Source: Allolobophora icterica
Taxonomy: Eukaryota > Annelida > Clitellata > Crassiclitellata > Lumbricidae
Direction: 5' to 3'
DNA length: 64,000 nt
Assembly (NCBI GenBank): GCA_963556255.1
Contig: OY744610.1
Coordinates: forward strand, 66,229,192-66,293,191
Positions 1 to 10,749 of the stretch are shown piece by piece (positions within the stretch are counted from its first letter, which is position 1; each line of letters begins with the position of its first letter). The notes under the pieces are model-generated. The model made no database searches. It saw only the letters and a program-made list of their open reading frames with translations, and was not told the DNA's origin. The translations under genes and the position numbers were made by a program.

Positions 1-235
1 GCCCTCTGAAACCTGACTCGGTCCTCTTTTGGACTACTCTCTGGAAACCTCTGTGATTTGACGTTGCGCCCGTGAACAGTCTGAGCCCTGCGATTGGTCT
101 TCGAGTGGCGCTTTAGAAGTTTGGAGATTACGATGTCATAAGACGACGTTGAAATTTGGAATAATGATAGTAACTCCACCACTGCTCGTACTCTGGCAGT
201 GCCAGTCCAAATCCTGGAGAAAGGAGGAGGGCGAC
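1..235. repeat. Dispersed repeat interrupted by LTR element 1
   Basis: No gene is seen. The stretch carries a SINE-like tail (GTGGCGCTTTAGAAGTTT near 107) that recurs in altered form near 9500, 18100, 38510, 43660 and 61670. It is followed by a GCCAGTCC...GGAGGAGGGCGAC module also found near 8936-8975 and, inverted, near 39460 and 63300. The module breaks at 235 and resumes at 7185, so the retrotransposon landed inside this repeat. Confidence 0.6.
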
Positions 236-714
236 TGTCAACCCAATCCTTCCGTTTACAATCCTTCTGATTAAATCCTTGTTCTCTGTTCGTACTTAAC
301 GCCTATTTAACGTTCACCTTTTGAACACTAATTCTACGTATAAGTATAACCTGAATTAATCAGCAACACAGTTTAATATCTTTTCAGTTTAATAAGAAAC
401 AAACAGATAGAACTCAATTCGATTACAACTCAACTAGTCAGCCACACTACTACAGCGAACACACTCGAATTCAAACTTCTCTAGTCAGCATAATTCTTCG
501 CGCCTCTTGACACACCTGTCTTCTGTGCGCTTAAACGAACTCTAATAATATACATATAGCGCGCCGCTGCCGATATCGGCCGGCCGCGCGTGTCACTAAG
601 ACTAAACGTTATACATCTATCATATATACATATACACGTGAAACTAAAGTAAGCGCACTATATATATACGCTAATATCTCGCACTGCAAGACTGTACACA
701 AAACTCAGTTCACA
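236..714 (-). repeat. 3' LTR of element 1
   Basis: 479-bp long terminal repeat, nearly identical to 6706-7184, starting TGTCAACCC and ending CACA on the plus strand. It holds AT-rich TATA-like stretches and an unusual GC-rich palindromic block at about 559-590. In element orientation this is the downstream LTR, which would supply the polyadenylation site. Confidence 0.95.
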
Positions 715-733
715 TTACCTCCTTCCTTCTTCT
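715..733 (-). other. Polypurine tract of element 1
   Basis: On the minus strand the bases next to the 3' LTR read AGAAGAAGGAAGGAGGTAA. This is a purine run in the place where a polypurine tract primes plus-strand DNA synthesis in LTR retrotransposons. Confidence 0.75.
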
Positions 734-832
734 GGAATTGAGCAAATTAAATTTCAAAATTTGCGAAATTACCAAAATACATGAAACATATATATATATA
801 TCTAACTAAATAATGAACAGTCTTACGATTAC

Positions 833-3800
833 TTATAACCTTGACAAACAATCAGCAATAATATTCAATCTGCCCTTCTTGTACTTCACCTCAACATCAA
901 AAGTTTGTAAGGCTAACGCCCAACGCACAAGTTTAGCAGACTTAGACATTGACTCAGTCAAATATGTAAGAGGATTGTGATCAGTAAAAATGAAAATTTT
1001 TGATCCAATTATAATTTCTTTTAACTTGTTTAGAGCCCAAACAATAGCATAGGCTTCCTTTTCCACAGTAGCCCATCTCTTCTGGGTATCAGTTAATTTC
1101 TGACTGATAAATGACACAGGGCGTTCTATTCCCTTGTCGTCCATCTGTGTTAAAACAGCCCCAACTGCAAAGTCACTACTATCGCAGTACAAATTGAATG
1201 GTTTTCCCACTTCAAAAACATATAACACTACTTTGGATCGCACAGCCTCTTTAAGTAAATCAAATGCTTGCTGATGTTCAACAGTCCAATCAATCTTATC
1301 AGAAACACGTTTACTAGTTAAATCAGATAGCGGTTTCGCAATCTGTGCAAAGTCCTTAATAAACTGTCTGTAATAATTAAAAAATCCAAGCAGTTGCTTA
1401 ACTTGCTTCTTAGTTTCTGGGATCTTCAAATTAGTCAAACTTTCGATTCTGTCTGGATTCATCTTTATCTTACCAGACCCAACCACATGACCGATAAACC
1501 TTACCTCACTCTTACCAAATATGCATTTTTTCAAATTCAAAGTAACGTTATGCAATCTCATTTGCATCAAAAATGCATCTAGATGCTGCAAGTGAACTTT
1601 CCAACTGTCAGAATGCACAGCAATGTCATCAACATACGGTTCTGCAAAGTCACTTATAGGCTGTAAAACTAAATTTATCGCCTTAACAAAAGTTCGTCCT
1701 GAATTTATCATTCCAAAAGGAACACGAGTAAATTCATACAGTCCATTATGTGTTACAAAAGCTGTCTTCCATTGATCAGATTGTTTTACAGGACAAGTCC
1801 AATAAGCACTTCGACAGTCCAAGATGGAAATCACATTAGACTTTCCAACTTTGTTCAAAACGTCTCTGACAATCGGCATAGGATATTTACAATCCACTGT
1901 GAATGAGTTAATGTATCTGCAGTCACAGGCAAGTCTCAAAGATCCGTCTTTCTTTTTAACAATAACCAAAGGGCTTGCCATTCTGCTCGATGATGGTTTG
2001 ATAATGTTTGTTTTTAACATTTCTTTGATCTGACGTTCCACTTCTGATCGATAAATCAAAGGAATTCGGTATGCTGCAAATTCCTTTTCACGAAATCCTG
2101 GTTTTAGTTCAATTTCATGTTCAACCAATGTACATAATCCGGGTTTTTCTGAAAATCTGTCACAGTATTTGTTCAAAACTTTCAACAACTGTTCTTGCTG
2201 AGTTACTGTCAAATGGCTAATTTGTTCAGGATCGAGGTTAAGTGAATTCTTGTCATCTTGAACCTCATTCCTCATTGGTAATTCAACCACTGAACCAAAA
2301 TCTTCATCTTCTTCAACGATTAGACCACAACTTAATGCTCGAGTAACATATTTTCTGATCTTGTTGGCGTGAATTATTTTTCGACCATTTTCTCCCATAT
2401 CGACTAAATAAGAGTACTTTGATCTTCGATGTATGATCGTACATGGACCATGCCATCGAGAAATAAGTTTGTTCGTTGACGTTGGATACAAAACTATGAC
2501 TTTCTCACCAGCTTCAAATTCTTTGTGCTTTGCTCTCTTGTTATACTGATTCGTGTATTGTAATTGCTTTTCTCGAGAGTAGGATTCTGCAAACAATAAT
2601 GCTTTCTCCATATTTTCTTTGAGTTCTTTCAAATACTTTTCTGGTTTAACTCCAACATGAGGTGGTAAGTTTATTTCTCTAGTCCAACTCTCTTTTAATA
2701 TTGCCAATGGTCCTCTCGGAATTTTCCCATAGACAAGCATATATGGTGATACTCCAGTAGTTGCATTCGGCACTTCTCGTAATGCCCACACTGTGAAAGG
2801 AATTATCTTGTGCCATTTCCTCGGGTTGTCTATTATCACATGATGGATCATCTTTTTAAATGTCTGATTCCATCTCTCTACTAATCCAGCAGCTTCTGGG
2901 TGTCCTGGTGTGTCGAATCTTGGACTACAGCCCATTAAATCGAGAAATTCTCTTGTCAAACTGGCTGTGAAGTTCGTTCCTTGGTCACTTGTAATCACGG
3001 ACGGCACACCAACGTTCATGAACAGTTCCATCAACGCTTCACACACAGCCTTCGCTGTCAACGATTTCAATAAGAAGATTGTAGGCCATCTGGTGCACGA
3101 GTCCACAATGCATAAACAATACTTGTGACCTGCAGCAGATACTGGATCGATCGGGCCAACGAGGTCCATCGTCATTCTCCTGAAGGCGACCTCTTCTCTT
3201 GAGACAGGAGTGATAGGCACTCTATCCATCACCAGACTCCTTGCCTTTAATTGACACTTCTCACAAGACTTACAAAATTTCACAATGTCTCTTCTCATCT
3301 TTGGCCATACAAAAGACAACTTTATTCGTTCTCTTGTTTTCTCTTCTCCTAGATGTCCTCCAAATACCGATTCATGCGCCAATTCCATCACTTTAATTCG
3401 TCTCTCTTTTGGTAACACTAGTTGATATATCGTCTGGTCTAATATCTGATATTTCTTATGCAATAAACCGTTGATCACACAGAATTCAGATTCTTTCTCT
3501 TGTGCTAACTTCCACCACGGCTTCAACGATTCATCCTTACTCTGTTGCTCTTCGAACTTCTTCGAATCGGCAATCTGCACCTTTTGTTCTTCATCCATTT
3601 CTTCATCTCTATACAAGTCTCCTATCCCCACATCACATTCATTGTCTTCTTCAGTTTCATTTAATGTGCCATTCTCCCATGCAGCCATCTCTTGCTCATT
3701 CATCTCTGCTATTATACCATCTCGCGATAGGCTTCGTTGCTCATTACTTTCGTTTTCCTCATCACTTGAACTTTCAGTTTCACTCTTCTCATCAACATCT

Positions 3801-6361
3801 ACCATTTCCTGTTTCCGACTCTGCGCTCTCGTCATTACATTTGCTCGTACACTCACATCTCCTTGTATCGTTTTAACTTTCATCTGTGGTACGGCTTTTA
3901 ATTCGGCAATTATCTCTGGATGCAACAAGAATCTTTCTGTACTGCCCATCTTTGCAATACTAGCACACATCAAGGTGACATAAGGTGTAAGTGAACACTG
4001 GATTTTACGCGGAAATCCCTCTTCTTTCACGTCACTATCACACAGTCTAACATCCACTTTCACTAACTTCGCAGGAATGGCATCTCCTGCCACACATTGC
4101 AAATTCACTTTTCCAATTTGTTCCACCTTCATGCCTTCCAGTAATTCTTCACTAATCACCGGAATCTCTGCACCCGAGTCGCTCAGTGCTTTGACTTTCA
4201 CTGGCTCTTTACCGTCTACTGCACGAATTTCAACCTCGACATATTGCAAGAACGATTTCTTCAATATTCGATTGTCATCTTTTCCTATGACTTCTCTCTG
4301 AATTTCAGCATCCAATAGAATTTCTTTTTGAATACCACATTTCATTACTGACTTTACTTCAGTCTCTTGGTTTTCTTGACTCGCGGTTTGATTATCTGTA
4401 TCACTAACCACTTGAATCAAATTCACCCTTGTGTGTTCTTGATTTCTGCTAGAACTAGCTGCTGCCACTGGAACTGGACAAAATTTAACCAAATGTTTGT
4501 CTGAACCACAGTTGTGACAACGCTTCACAACCATGCCTCGTTGTTCATTTCCTTCATTTCTCTTATACTGCGTAAACGATGTGTTGCCTTCCCTCTTGGC
4601 AAACGGCGCTGACGATTTGTTAAATCCCTGACGACCAAACGTCACTTCTCTGGTCTCATTGGGTACAGGGACATTAGCCTTGACTTCTTTACCTTTAAAC
4701 TGATTCCCTGTTTCTGGATTACTTTTCCACTTTCCACTCTGGCTTTGGTTTACGGAACGTTGAGAAGGATAACTGTTTATATTTGGGAACGCAAACCCAA
4801 TTCGATTGTTTACATGAATGTCTGCTAGGTCTGCCACTGCACTAGCTTGGAGACAGTCAGTTCCTTCCTTCGACAATACAAACTGTAGTGGACCTGGCGG
4901 TAAACATTCTTTTAGCTTATCCGCTACCAGCAAATCAAAGAGCGTATCATACTCTCTGTTCACGTTTCGACTTCTCACGTAATAGTTTAGCAAGTTCTTC
5001 AGTCTTGCCGTAAACATCGTATAAGTCTCTTCTGTTGTCTTCTTAGCATCCACAAATCTGGCTCTGTATTCTCTCGAAGTCAACTTAAATTCTTTTAATA
5101 AGTGCTGCTTGACTTTATCGTAATTGTCTAGATCATCGTATGACAATCTATTCAGAACAGTTCGAGCTTTCGGCGTCATCAATGGTAGTAATAATTTAAC
5201 CCAAAACGGCTTATCCACAGCAAAGCTACGAAACGCGTTCTCGACTGTTTCAAAATATAATGGCACCTCCATCATATCAGTTGGCATTTGAGGCAATACA
5301 TGCTTCATTGCATCACCTATTTTCTTAATTTTTGACACCAAAGTTTCACTTTCTTGCTGTTTCCTTCTTTCAGCTTCCCGTTCTTCTCTTATTTGCGTTT
5401 CTTTCAATGTCAATTTTGATTTCTCCAGTTTCAGACGTTCTTGTCTTTCTGCCTCTGCCTTTTCCAAACTTTCTTTCTGAAATTTGAGTTCTTCTTGTCT
5501 GATCTGTTCCGCGCGTTCTAACTCTAACGTTCGCGCTTTTTCTTTTTCTTCTTCCCGCATTCTCTTTGCTTCAATCTGTTGCTGACGAACCTCTTCATCA
5601 CTTTTTCTAGCTTTTTCAAATTCAATCATCTGCTCCAATCTTCTTCTTTCAGCATCTTCCCTATCTCTTTTCAACTGTTCTAACTGAATCTCAAACTGAT
5701 TCTTTTGCAATTCAAGTTCTGCCTTACGCACTTGTTCTGCTTTATCTTCTCTCTCTCTTTGCAGACGCAATTCCTCTTGCCTTGCAAGTTCCGCTTTCTC
5801 TTCTTTCTCTCGCTGCAAGCGCAATTCTTTCTCTTCTTTCTCTCTCTGCAAACGTTCTGCTTTCTCTTCTTTCTCTCTCTGCAAACGTTCTGCTTTCTCT
5901 TCTTTCTCTCTCTGCAAACGTTCTGCTTTCTCTTCTTTCTCTCTCTGCAAGCGCAATTCGTCTTGTCTTACACGTTCTGCTTCTTGTCTCAGCTCTTTCT
6001 CTTCCTGTCTTCGTTTATCCTCTCTTTCTTTCTCTTCTTGTCTACGTTTCTCCTCTCTATCCTTCTCTTCTTGTCTCCGTTTCTCCTCCCTATCTTCTTT
6101 CATCATCATCCACTGCATCAACATCTCCATAGACATAGGCGCAGGAGGTTTTTCAATAGTCTTTTCGACAGCACCGCCAACGGCACCTTCTTCTTCGACT
6201 TCTTCTTTCACCCACACTTCAGCGAGTTCCTGTATCATGTCACCACGTGACATACCTTCTAATTGTTCTTCTTTAAAACCGGCTTTCAACAAACGCTGTT
6301 TTAGCCTTTCCGTAGACATCTTCTTAATATCTGCTTGTCTTTCAGCACTTAATTTCTCCAT
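833..6361 (-). CDS. Gag-Pol polyprotein, LTR element 1 (Gag-PR-IN-RT-RNaseH)
   Basis: One uninterrupted 1842-aa frame for capsid, processing, reverse transcription and integration. In order: an N-terminal helical segment (about 1-50); a long K/E/R-rich helix or coiled coil (about 80-330) with 11-residue repeats; a capsid-like region (about 350-560); one CCHC zinc knuckle (CHNCGSDKHLVKFC, about 615); an aspartic protease with DSGA (about 728); integrase with its HHCC zinc site (about 996-1040) and D, D, E catalytic residues near MDLVGP, SDQGTNF and LVERWNQ (about 1066, 1124, 1160); reverse transcriptase with LDCRSAYW (about 1513) and YVDD (about 1575); and RNase H with DSSDFA, EKEAYA and TDHNPL (about 1724-1800). 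Integrase lies before reverse transcriptase, the reverse of ordinary Ty3/Gypsy order. No frameshift separates gag and pol, so proteolysis alone must set the product ratio. I chose the ATG at 6361 because it opens the helical motif shared with element 2. Confidence 0.95.
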   Translation of the reverse strand: MEKLSAERQADIKKMSTERLKQRLLKAGFKEEQLEGMSRGDMIQELAEVWVKEEVEEEGAVGGAVEKTIEKPPAPMSMEMLMQWMMMKEDREEKRRQEEKDREEKRRQEEKEREDKRRQEEKELRQEAERVRQDELRLQREKEEKAERLQREKEEKAERLQREKEEKAERLQREKEEKELRLQREKEEKAELARQEELRLQREREDKAEQVRKAELELQKNQFEIQLEQLKRDREDAERRRLEQMIEFEKARKSDEEVRQQQIEAKRMREEEKEKARTLELERAEQIRQEELKFQKESLEKAEAERQERLKLEKSKLTLKETQIREEREAERRKQQESETLVSKIKKIGDAMKHVLPQMPTDMMEVPLYFETVENAFRSFAVDKPFWVKLLLPLMTPKARTVLNRLSYDDLDNYDKVKQHLLKEFKLTSREYRARFVDAKKTTEETYTMFTARLKNLLNYYVRSRNVNREYDTLFDLLVADKLKECLPPGPLQFVLSKEGTDCLQASAVADLADIHVNNRIGFAFPNINSYPSQRSVNQSQSGKWKSNPETGNQFKGKEVKANVPVPNETREVTFGRQGFNKSSAPFAKREGNTSFTQYKRNEGNEQRGMVVKRCHNCGSDKHLVKFCPVPVAAASSSRNQEHTRVNLIQVVSDTDNQTASQENQETEVKSVMKCGIQKEILLDAEIQREVIGKDDNRILKKSFLQYVEVEIRAVDGKEPVKVKALSDSGAEIPVISEELLEGMKVEQIGKVNLQCVAGDAIPAKLVKVDVRLCDSDVKEEGFPRKIQCSLTPYVTLMCASIAKMGSTERFLLHPEIIAELKAVPQMKVKTIQGDVSVRANVMTRAQSRKQEMVDVDEKSETESSSDEENESNEQRSLSRDGIIAEMNEQEMAAWENGTLNETEEDNECDVGIGDLYRDEEMDEEQKVQIADSKKFEEQQSKDESLKPWWKLAQEKESEFCVINGLLHKKYQILDQTIYQLVLPKERRIKVMELAHESVFGGHLGEEKTRERIKLSFVWPKMRRDIVKFCKSCEKCQLKARSLVMDRVPITPVSREEVAFRRMTMDLVGPIDPVSAAGHKYCLCIVDSCTRWPTIFLLKSLTAKAVCEALMELFMNVGVPSVITSDQGTNFTASLTREFLDLMGCSPRFDTPGHPEAAGLVERWNQTFKKMIHHVIIDNPRKWHKIIPFTVWALREVPNATTGVSPYMLVYGKIPRGPLAILKESWTREINLPPHVGVKPEKYLKELKENMEKALLFAESYSREKQLQYTNQYNKRAKHKEFEAGEKVIVLYPTSTNKLISRWHGPCTIIHRRSKYSYLVDMGENGRKIIHANKIRKYVTRALSCGLIVEEDEDFGSVVELPMRNEVQDDKNSLNLDPEQISHLTVTQQEQLLKVLNKYCDRFSEKPGLCTLVEHEIELKPGFREKEFAAYRIPLIYRSEVERQIKEMLKTNIIKPSSSRMASPLVIVKKKDGSLRLACDCRYINSFTVDCKYPMPIVRDVLNKVGKSNVISILDCRSAYWTCPVKQSDQWKTAFVTHNGLYEFTRVPFGMINSGRTFVKAINLVLQPISDFAEPYVDDIAVHSDSWKVHLQHLDAFLMQMRLHNVTLNLKKCIFGKSEVRFIGHVVGSGKIKMNPDRIESLTNLKIPETKKQVKQLLGFFNYYRQFIKDFAQIAKPLSDLTSKRVSDKIDWTVEHQQAFDLLKEAVRSKVVLYVFEVGKPFNLYCDSSDFAVGAVLTQMDDKGIERPVSFISQKLTDTQKRWATVEKEAYAIVWALNKLKEIIIGSKIFIFTDHNPLTYLTESMSKSAKLVRWALALQTFDVEVKYKKGRLNIIADCLSRL

Positions 6362-6692
6362 CTTACTTGTTTACTTTGGTGATTTCTCTTTTCAAAGAAG
6401 TCACGGTTTTTCTTGTTGTGTGAATCGATAAACAAACGGGATTTCTTTTGTATTTGTTCGTGAAAAACAACGAAATTTTTTATACCGTTTTCTCGTGTTC
6501 CACCGTCGTTGATATCGAAGACACGTCACACAGCAACAACGCGTAGATTCTTCTAACACCGTTGTAAATTCTTCAATCACCGTCGTAGATTCTTTTATCC
6601 GCCGAAAGAGGTGATAACGTGAATTTTAATCCACCGTGAGTTTATATCCACCGTGAGTATTTATTCACCGTGAGTTCTTATCCACACCGTCA

Positions 6693-6701
6693 CTGCCACC
6701 A
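6693..6701 (-). other. Putative primer binding site of element 1
   Basis: Minus strand TGGTGGCAG, four bases inside the 5' LTR. It begins with the TGG expected to pair with a tRNA CCA end. I cannot assign the tRNA. Confidence 0.5.
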
Positions 6702-6705
6702 ATAA

Positions 6706-7184
6706 TGTCAACCCAATCCTTCCGTTTACAATCCTTCTGATTAAATCCTTGTTCTCTGTTCGTACTTAACGCCTATTTAACGTTCACCCTTTGAACACTA
6801 ATTCTACGTATAAGTATAACCTGAATTAATCAGCAACACAGTTTAATATCTTTTCAGTTTAATAAGAAACAAACAGATAGAACTCAATTCGATTACAACT
6901 CAACTAGTCAGCCACACTACTACAGCGAACACACTCGAATTCAAACTTCTCTAGTCAGCATAATTCTTCGCGCCTCTTGACACACCTGTCTTCTGTGCGC
7001 TTAAACGAACTCTAATAATATACATATAGCGCGCCGCTGCCGATATCGGCCGGCCGCGCGTGTCACTAAGACTAAACGTTATACATCTATCATATATACA
7101 TATACACGTGAAACTAAAGTAAGCGCACTATATATATACGCTAATATCTCGCACTGCAAGACTGTACACAAAACTCAGTTCACA
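6706..7184 (-). repeat. 5' LTR of element 1
   Basis: 479-bp LTR, the promoter-bearing copy in element orientation. It matches 236-714 except for one base that I could find. It is followed directly by the GCGAC target duplication. Confidence 0.95.
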
Positions 7185-10100
7185 GCGACGTTAATCATCT
7201 TTGTTATGACACAGTGTCGTTTAACAGCAACGAGCTATCAGTCATTTCGCTGAGTCCTGCTTGGCAGCATTATGCCATACGAACAGTGAGAACTGTTCAC
7301 ATTTTTTTAATATTTTAGTGCCATGAGATATCGTCTAACATTCGAAACTACTAGGCCTACTATAATAATTAGTTAAATTAAACGTCCAACATCAGATGGA
7401 ATTGGCTTTTCTTAAAGACGAGGTCTATGTCACCTATAGGGCCTAACATGTACTTAAACAATTAATACTACGAAAAATAGGCCTATGTCTCTTTTTAGAC
7501 ACCTTAAAATCGTACTTTTTGTACGCTATATAATGTCTTGTTCAGGCTTTAGGCCTAGCTGTGAACTCCAACAATGTTTGTACTCTGGTAGTGTCAGTCC
7601 CAACATCAGAAAAAAGGAGGGCAATGCTAATGAATTTTGTTATTGTACAGTGTCGTTAAACTAAAACTAAAACTACGGCTGCGTGCATTATGTCATAGGA
7701 ACGGCGAAAATTGTTCACAATAATTACACACCCCTTTTAAGGGTGATATTCTCCATATAAGTGACAGCGGCAGAGCGATCGCGCGATCCTGCGTATTCCT
7801 TCTCATGTTATAGTTGTAAACATTATAAATTATCCACAATTGCTTGATCGTATTAATTAATTAATTATGTTAAAATTGCCAGTAAATGAGAACCTAGTAT
7901 CTTAATTACATGTATGACAAATGTAAGAAATTTGAAGATTAAAGTGATTGATTGAGAGTCTCGAGTGATGTATCGGTTCTCTTATTATCAAGTCTGTATA
8001 ACATGTTAAAGAAATGTCATTTAGTTGCCGCAATTTACTTCTTTTTTAAACTGTTTATTGATTGATAACTCTTGAAAATACAGAAGTAGAATAAGGATCT
8101 CATGAAGAAAGAAATTACTTGTCTTTTAAACTTGCAATGACATTTTTTACTGACTCATATCAATAGTACATCTAAAATTCATGTTTTATGATAATTGATG
8201 TAAAATATTGTTTAGAATGTTTTATACACAATGAACACTAATGACATTGTAAAGTTCAGTTTTGACACCTTTAAATGTTGTGTTACACATGTTATAACTT
8301 CATTTTACTGCACTGTATATGATGTAAATGATGTGACATTATTGACATTGTAAGCTTATGTTTGACACCTTTAAATGGTGTCATTCGGACACTATAAGTT
8401 AATCGTTTTCCGTTAATTGTATTTCTTAATTGTCGTCAACGGCCTTTGATGTCATAGGACGACGTTAAACTGTGGGGGAAAAAATCCTGCATATCTCACA
8501 TAACTGACTATTGAAATAAATTTATGGTTAACAAAAGAGCCAAATGGCCAAATCAATCATTATTATATAAATTATATTAATCTAAATATTATCATAGCTC
8601 AACACCAACCATCTGCCAAACATCACCATCTCAGCAACTTGTCAGACATGAAAACAACCACGAAAGAAGCAAACGAAACTGATGGACGAAAGATGAAAAA
8701 GAACTAAACTATATAATTGAACTTTGAAGACGTCAACGGCCTTTGTAGCTATGTCGTTAAACAATGGATTACTACTATCCTGTATATTCATTCGGGTTTT
8801 CTATACTAAGCAACGGTGAGAATTGTGCAGAATAACTTCCGTTGACGTCAACGGCCTCTGCTGCCAGAAGGTGTCGTTAAGCTCTCTATCCATCCGTCCA
8901 TGCGAACAAACTCCGCCGCGGCCCTTAACTGTGGTAGTGCCAGTCCCAAGCCCGGAGAAAGGAGGAGGGCGACGCTAATCATCTTTGTTATGACATGGTG
9001 TCGTTAAACAGTAGCTAACCAATCGGAATTGTAGCATGACGCCATTCTATTGTATGGATAGTTTGTTTGCAACGCATACGTCTTTTTCAGAGCGCACATA
9101 ACATATATAACAATAATTATGACAAGGGCTTTAAGTGGTTCAGAAGACGTGTTATCGGTGTTTGATCCACTACGTAGCCTATACATATTGATTGCTGCCC
9201 CTTCCTGGAGCTACAGAAACTTCTCACTTGCCCTTAACCTATTCTACATCGATTTTTGTATTGTATTTTTGTAAACTTATATAACGCCTCTTCAGAGCAA
9301 ACTACCAGGGGTGCTCAAATAACTGCTCTAAGGTGCTCAGTACCTTTTGCTGTTTACCTACATCTTGTGGCTGTCGTGGCCTCTGATAGCAAGCTTGCTT
9401 TAAAGAAACTTAAGTCGCTTTAACCTGTTCTAGAAAAGGATTAACGGTTTGGATAGGATTCATATATGTTGCCCTGCGCTTAGGTTTAGAGTAAACAGCG
9501 CTTTATAAATTTAGAGTTTACGATTACAGTTTAAGATGATCTTACTGCATCAAAAGCCGTTGACGTCGATAAATGTCCCTTGCAGTGTTGAAAGGACTAG
9601 TAAATTGAACGGAAACGAGAATAATATATGGTCTGAGATAACCGATTTAAAGGTGTTTAAACCTAATAATTATAATGTAACGTAATAATATGCAGCATTA
9701 ATCCGTTTAACGACATTCCGCGGCTGCCCTCGCCGATAACGCTTTTCTGTTACACAGAGTTCTGAAAATCTTCATTATTTAATATGTAGGTCTAGAATAT
9801 CCGATTTAAAGGTGTCTAAGGTAGCCAATTATAACTCGCAGAGTTCGTGTTCAACGACATCTATCGCTGCATTCGTTTCGTAGTTTTCCCAGCGGATCCC
9901 TCTGCGCAATATTAAGAATCTTGGATCCAACAAAGGTTTACTATTTCTCTTAAGAATCCTCAATTACTGTTATTATTTCAGGGTCCAACGTCGCCTTATG
10001 ACATAAAATGCGGTTAACGAAAATTCGCAATTGTGTACGCAATGAAAACGAGAAATTTGTTACATCATTAAAAAGTGTCAAAATAGAACTTTACTGTGTC

Positions 10101-10294
10101 GTTAATATTCATTTTTTTAAAGAAATAAAGCAAAACAGCTCACATTGTCTGTGATAGGCCCTATTGCGACAAAATGGTTCGATGCAAATTAAATAACCAA
10201 CTTGATAGCGCTGTATTTAGACACCTTTAAAATGTATCTTTACAATGCTATATCATCATTGAACACGACAGCCAATAAATTCAGACACCATGTG
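7185..10294. repeat. Gene-free stretch of degenerate dispersed repeats
   Basis: No supportable gene. The recurring module reading TTAACGACATCT...GCTGCC...GGCCGTTGACGTC (either orientation) appears near 8430-8475, 8730-8765, 8842-8885, 9705-9750 and 9853-9880, often with a companion ATTTAAAGGTGTCTAA near 9645 and 9801. The GGAGGAGGGCGACGCTAATC repeat that hosts element 1 recurs near 8925-9020. A SINE-like tail lies near 9470-9535, and an ATTAATTA run lies near 7850. Confidence 0.5.
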
Positions 10295-10632
10295 CTAGGG
10301 ACAGTAGAAAATCACGGTAAAAAATTGCCAAAACACGCATAGGCCTACTTTAAAAAAATCGCGAAAAACACGGCAAAAACACGGCATCAAAATTTCACAG
10401 TTTTCTTGTAACACATTATATGTTTATCTTTCATATTCATTGTTCATTGACAAATTGATAAATACTTTCGACTGTGCAAAACTTTAAACTGCCACAACCC
10501 AAAAAAAATTGCAACAAACACGGCATCTTTTACGAAAACACGGCAAATGTCAAAAATCACGGAAAACACGGCAAATGCCGAAAAACACGGCTTCCGTGTT
10601 TGCCGTGTTTTCTTGATTTTATACTGTCCCTA
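10295..10632. mobile_element. hAT-like TIR element (MITE) rich in ACACGGC
   Basis: Terminal inverted repeats CTAGGGACAGTA and TACTGTCCCTA flank 338 bp. They are bordered by ACCATGTG (10287-10294) and ACCATGTC (10633-10640), a near-perfect 8-bp target duplication. TAGGG-type ends and 8-bp duplications fit the hAT superfamily. The interior has no coding capacity but repeats ACACGGCA many times, ending in an inverted CACGG/CCGTG pair. Confidence 0.7.
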
Positions 10633-10749
10633 ACCATGTCGGTGATGATACCTATCAGCAATTATAACAAAGGATAAGAACTATTCTGCCGTCGGCTTTT
10701 GTTGCCATAAAATATGTCGTTAAACATTGGCTATAGTAGGCTATACCGA

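Larger units (their letters stand above)
236..7184 (-). mobile_element. Complete LTR retrotransposon 1 (Ty3/Gypsy-type, integrase before RT)
   Basis: A 6949-bp element bounded by two 479-bp LTRs (236-714 and 6706-7184) that begin TG and end CA. It is flanked on both sides by the 5-bp direct repeat GCGAC (231-235 and 7185-7189), the expected target-site duplication. It is transcribed from the minus strand, so the right LTR is the 5' LTR. A primer-binding-site-like TGGTGGCAG lies four bases inside the 5' LTR and a purine-rich tract abuts the 3' LTR. The single long frame between them is intact. I found only one LTR difference (C/T at about 319 versus 6789), which points to recent insertion and possible autonomy. 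The pol order PR-IN-RT-RH resembles the Gmr1-like group. Confidence 0.95.

Noticed and set aside
559..590. Cloning polylinker or vector contamination
   Set aside because: The same block occurs in both LTRs and lies within continuous element sequence.
3471..3983. Plus-strand frames opposite the element 1 pol gene
   Set aside because: Antisense shadows with no domain.
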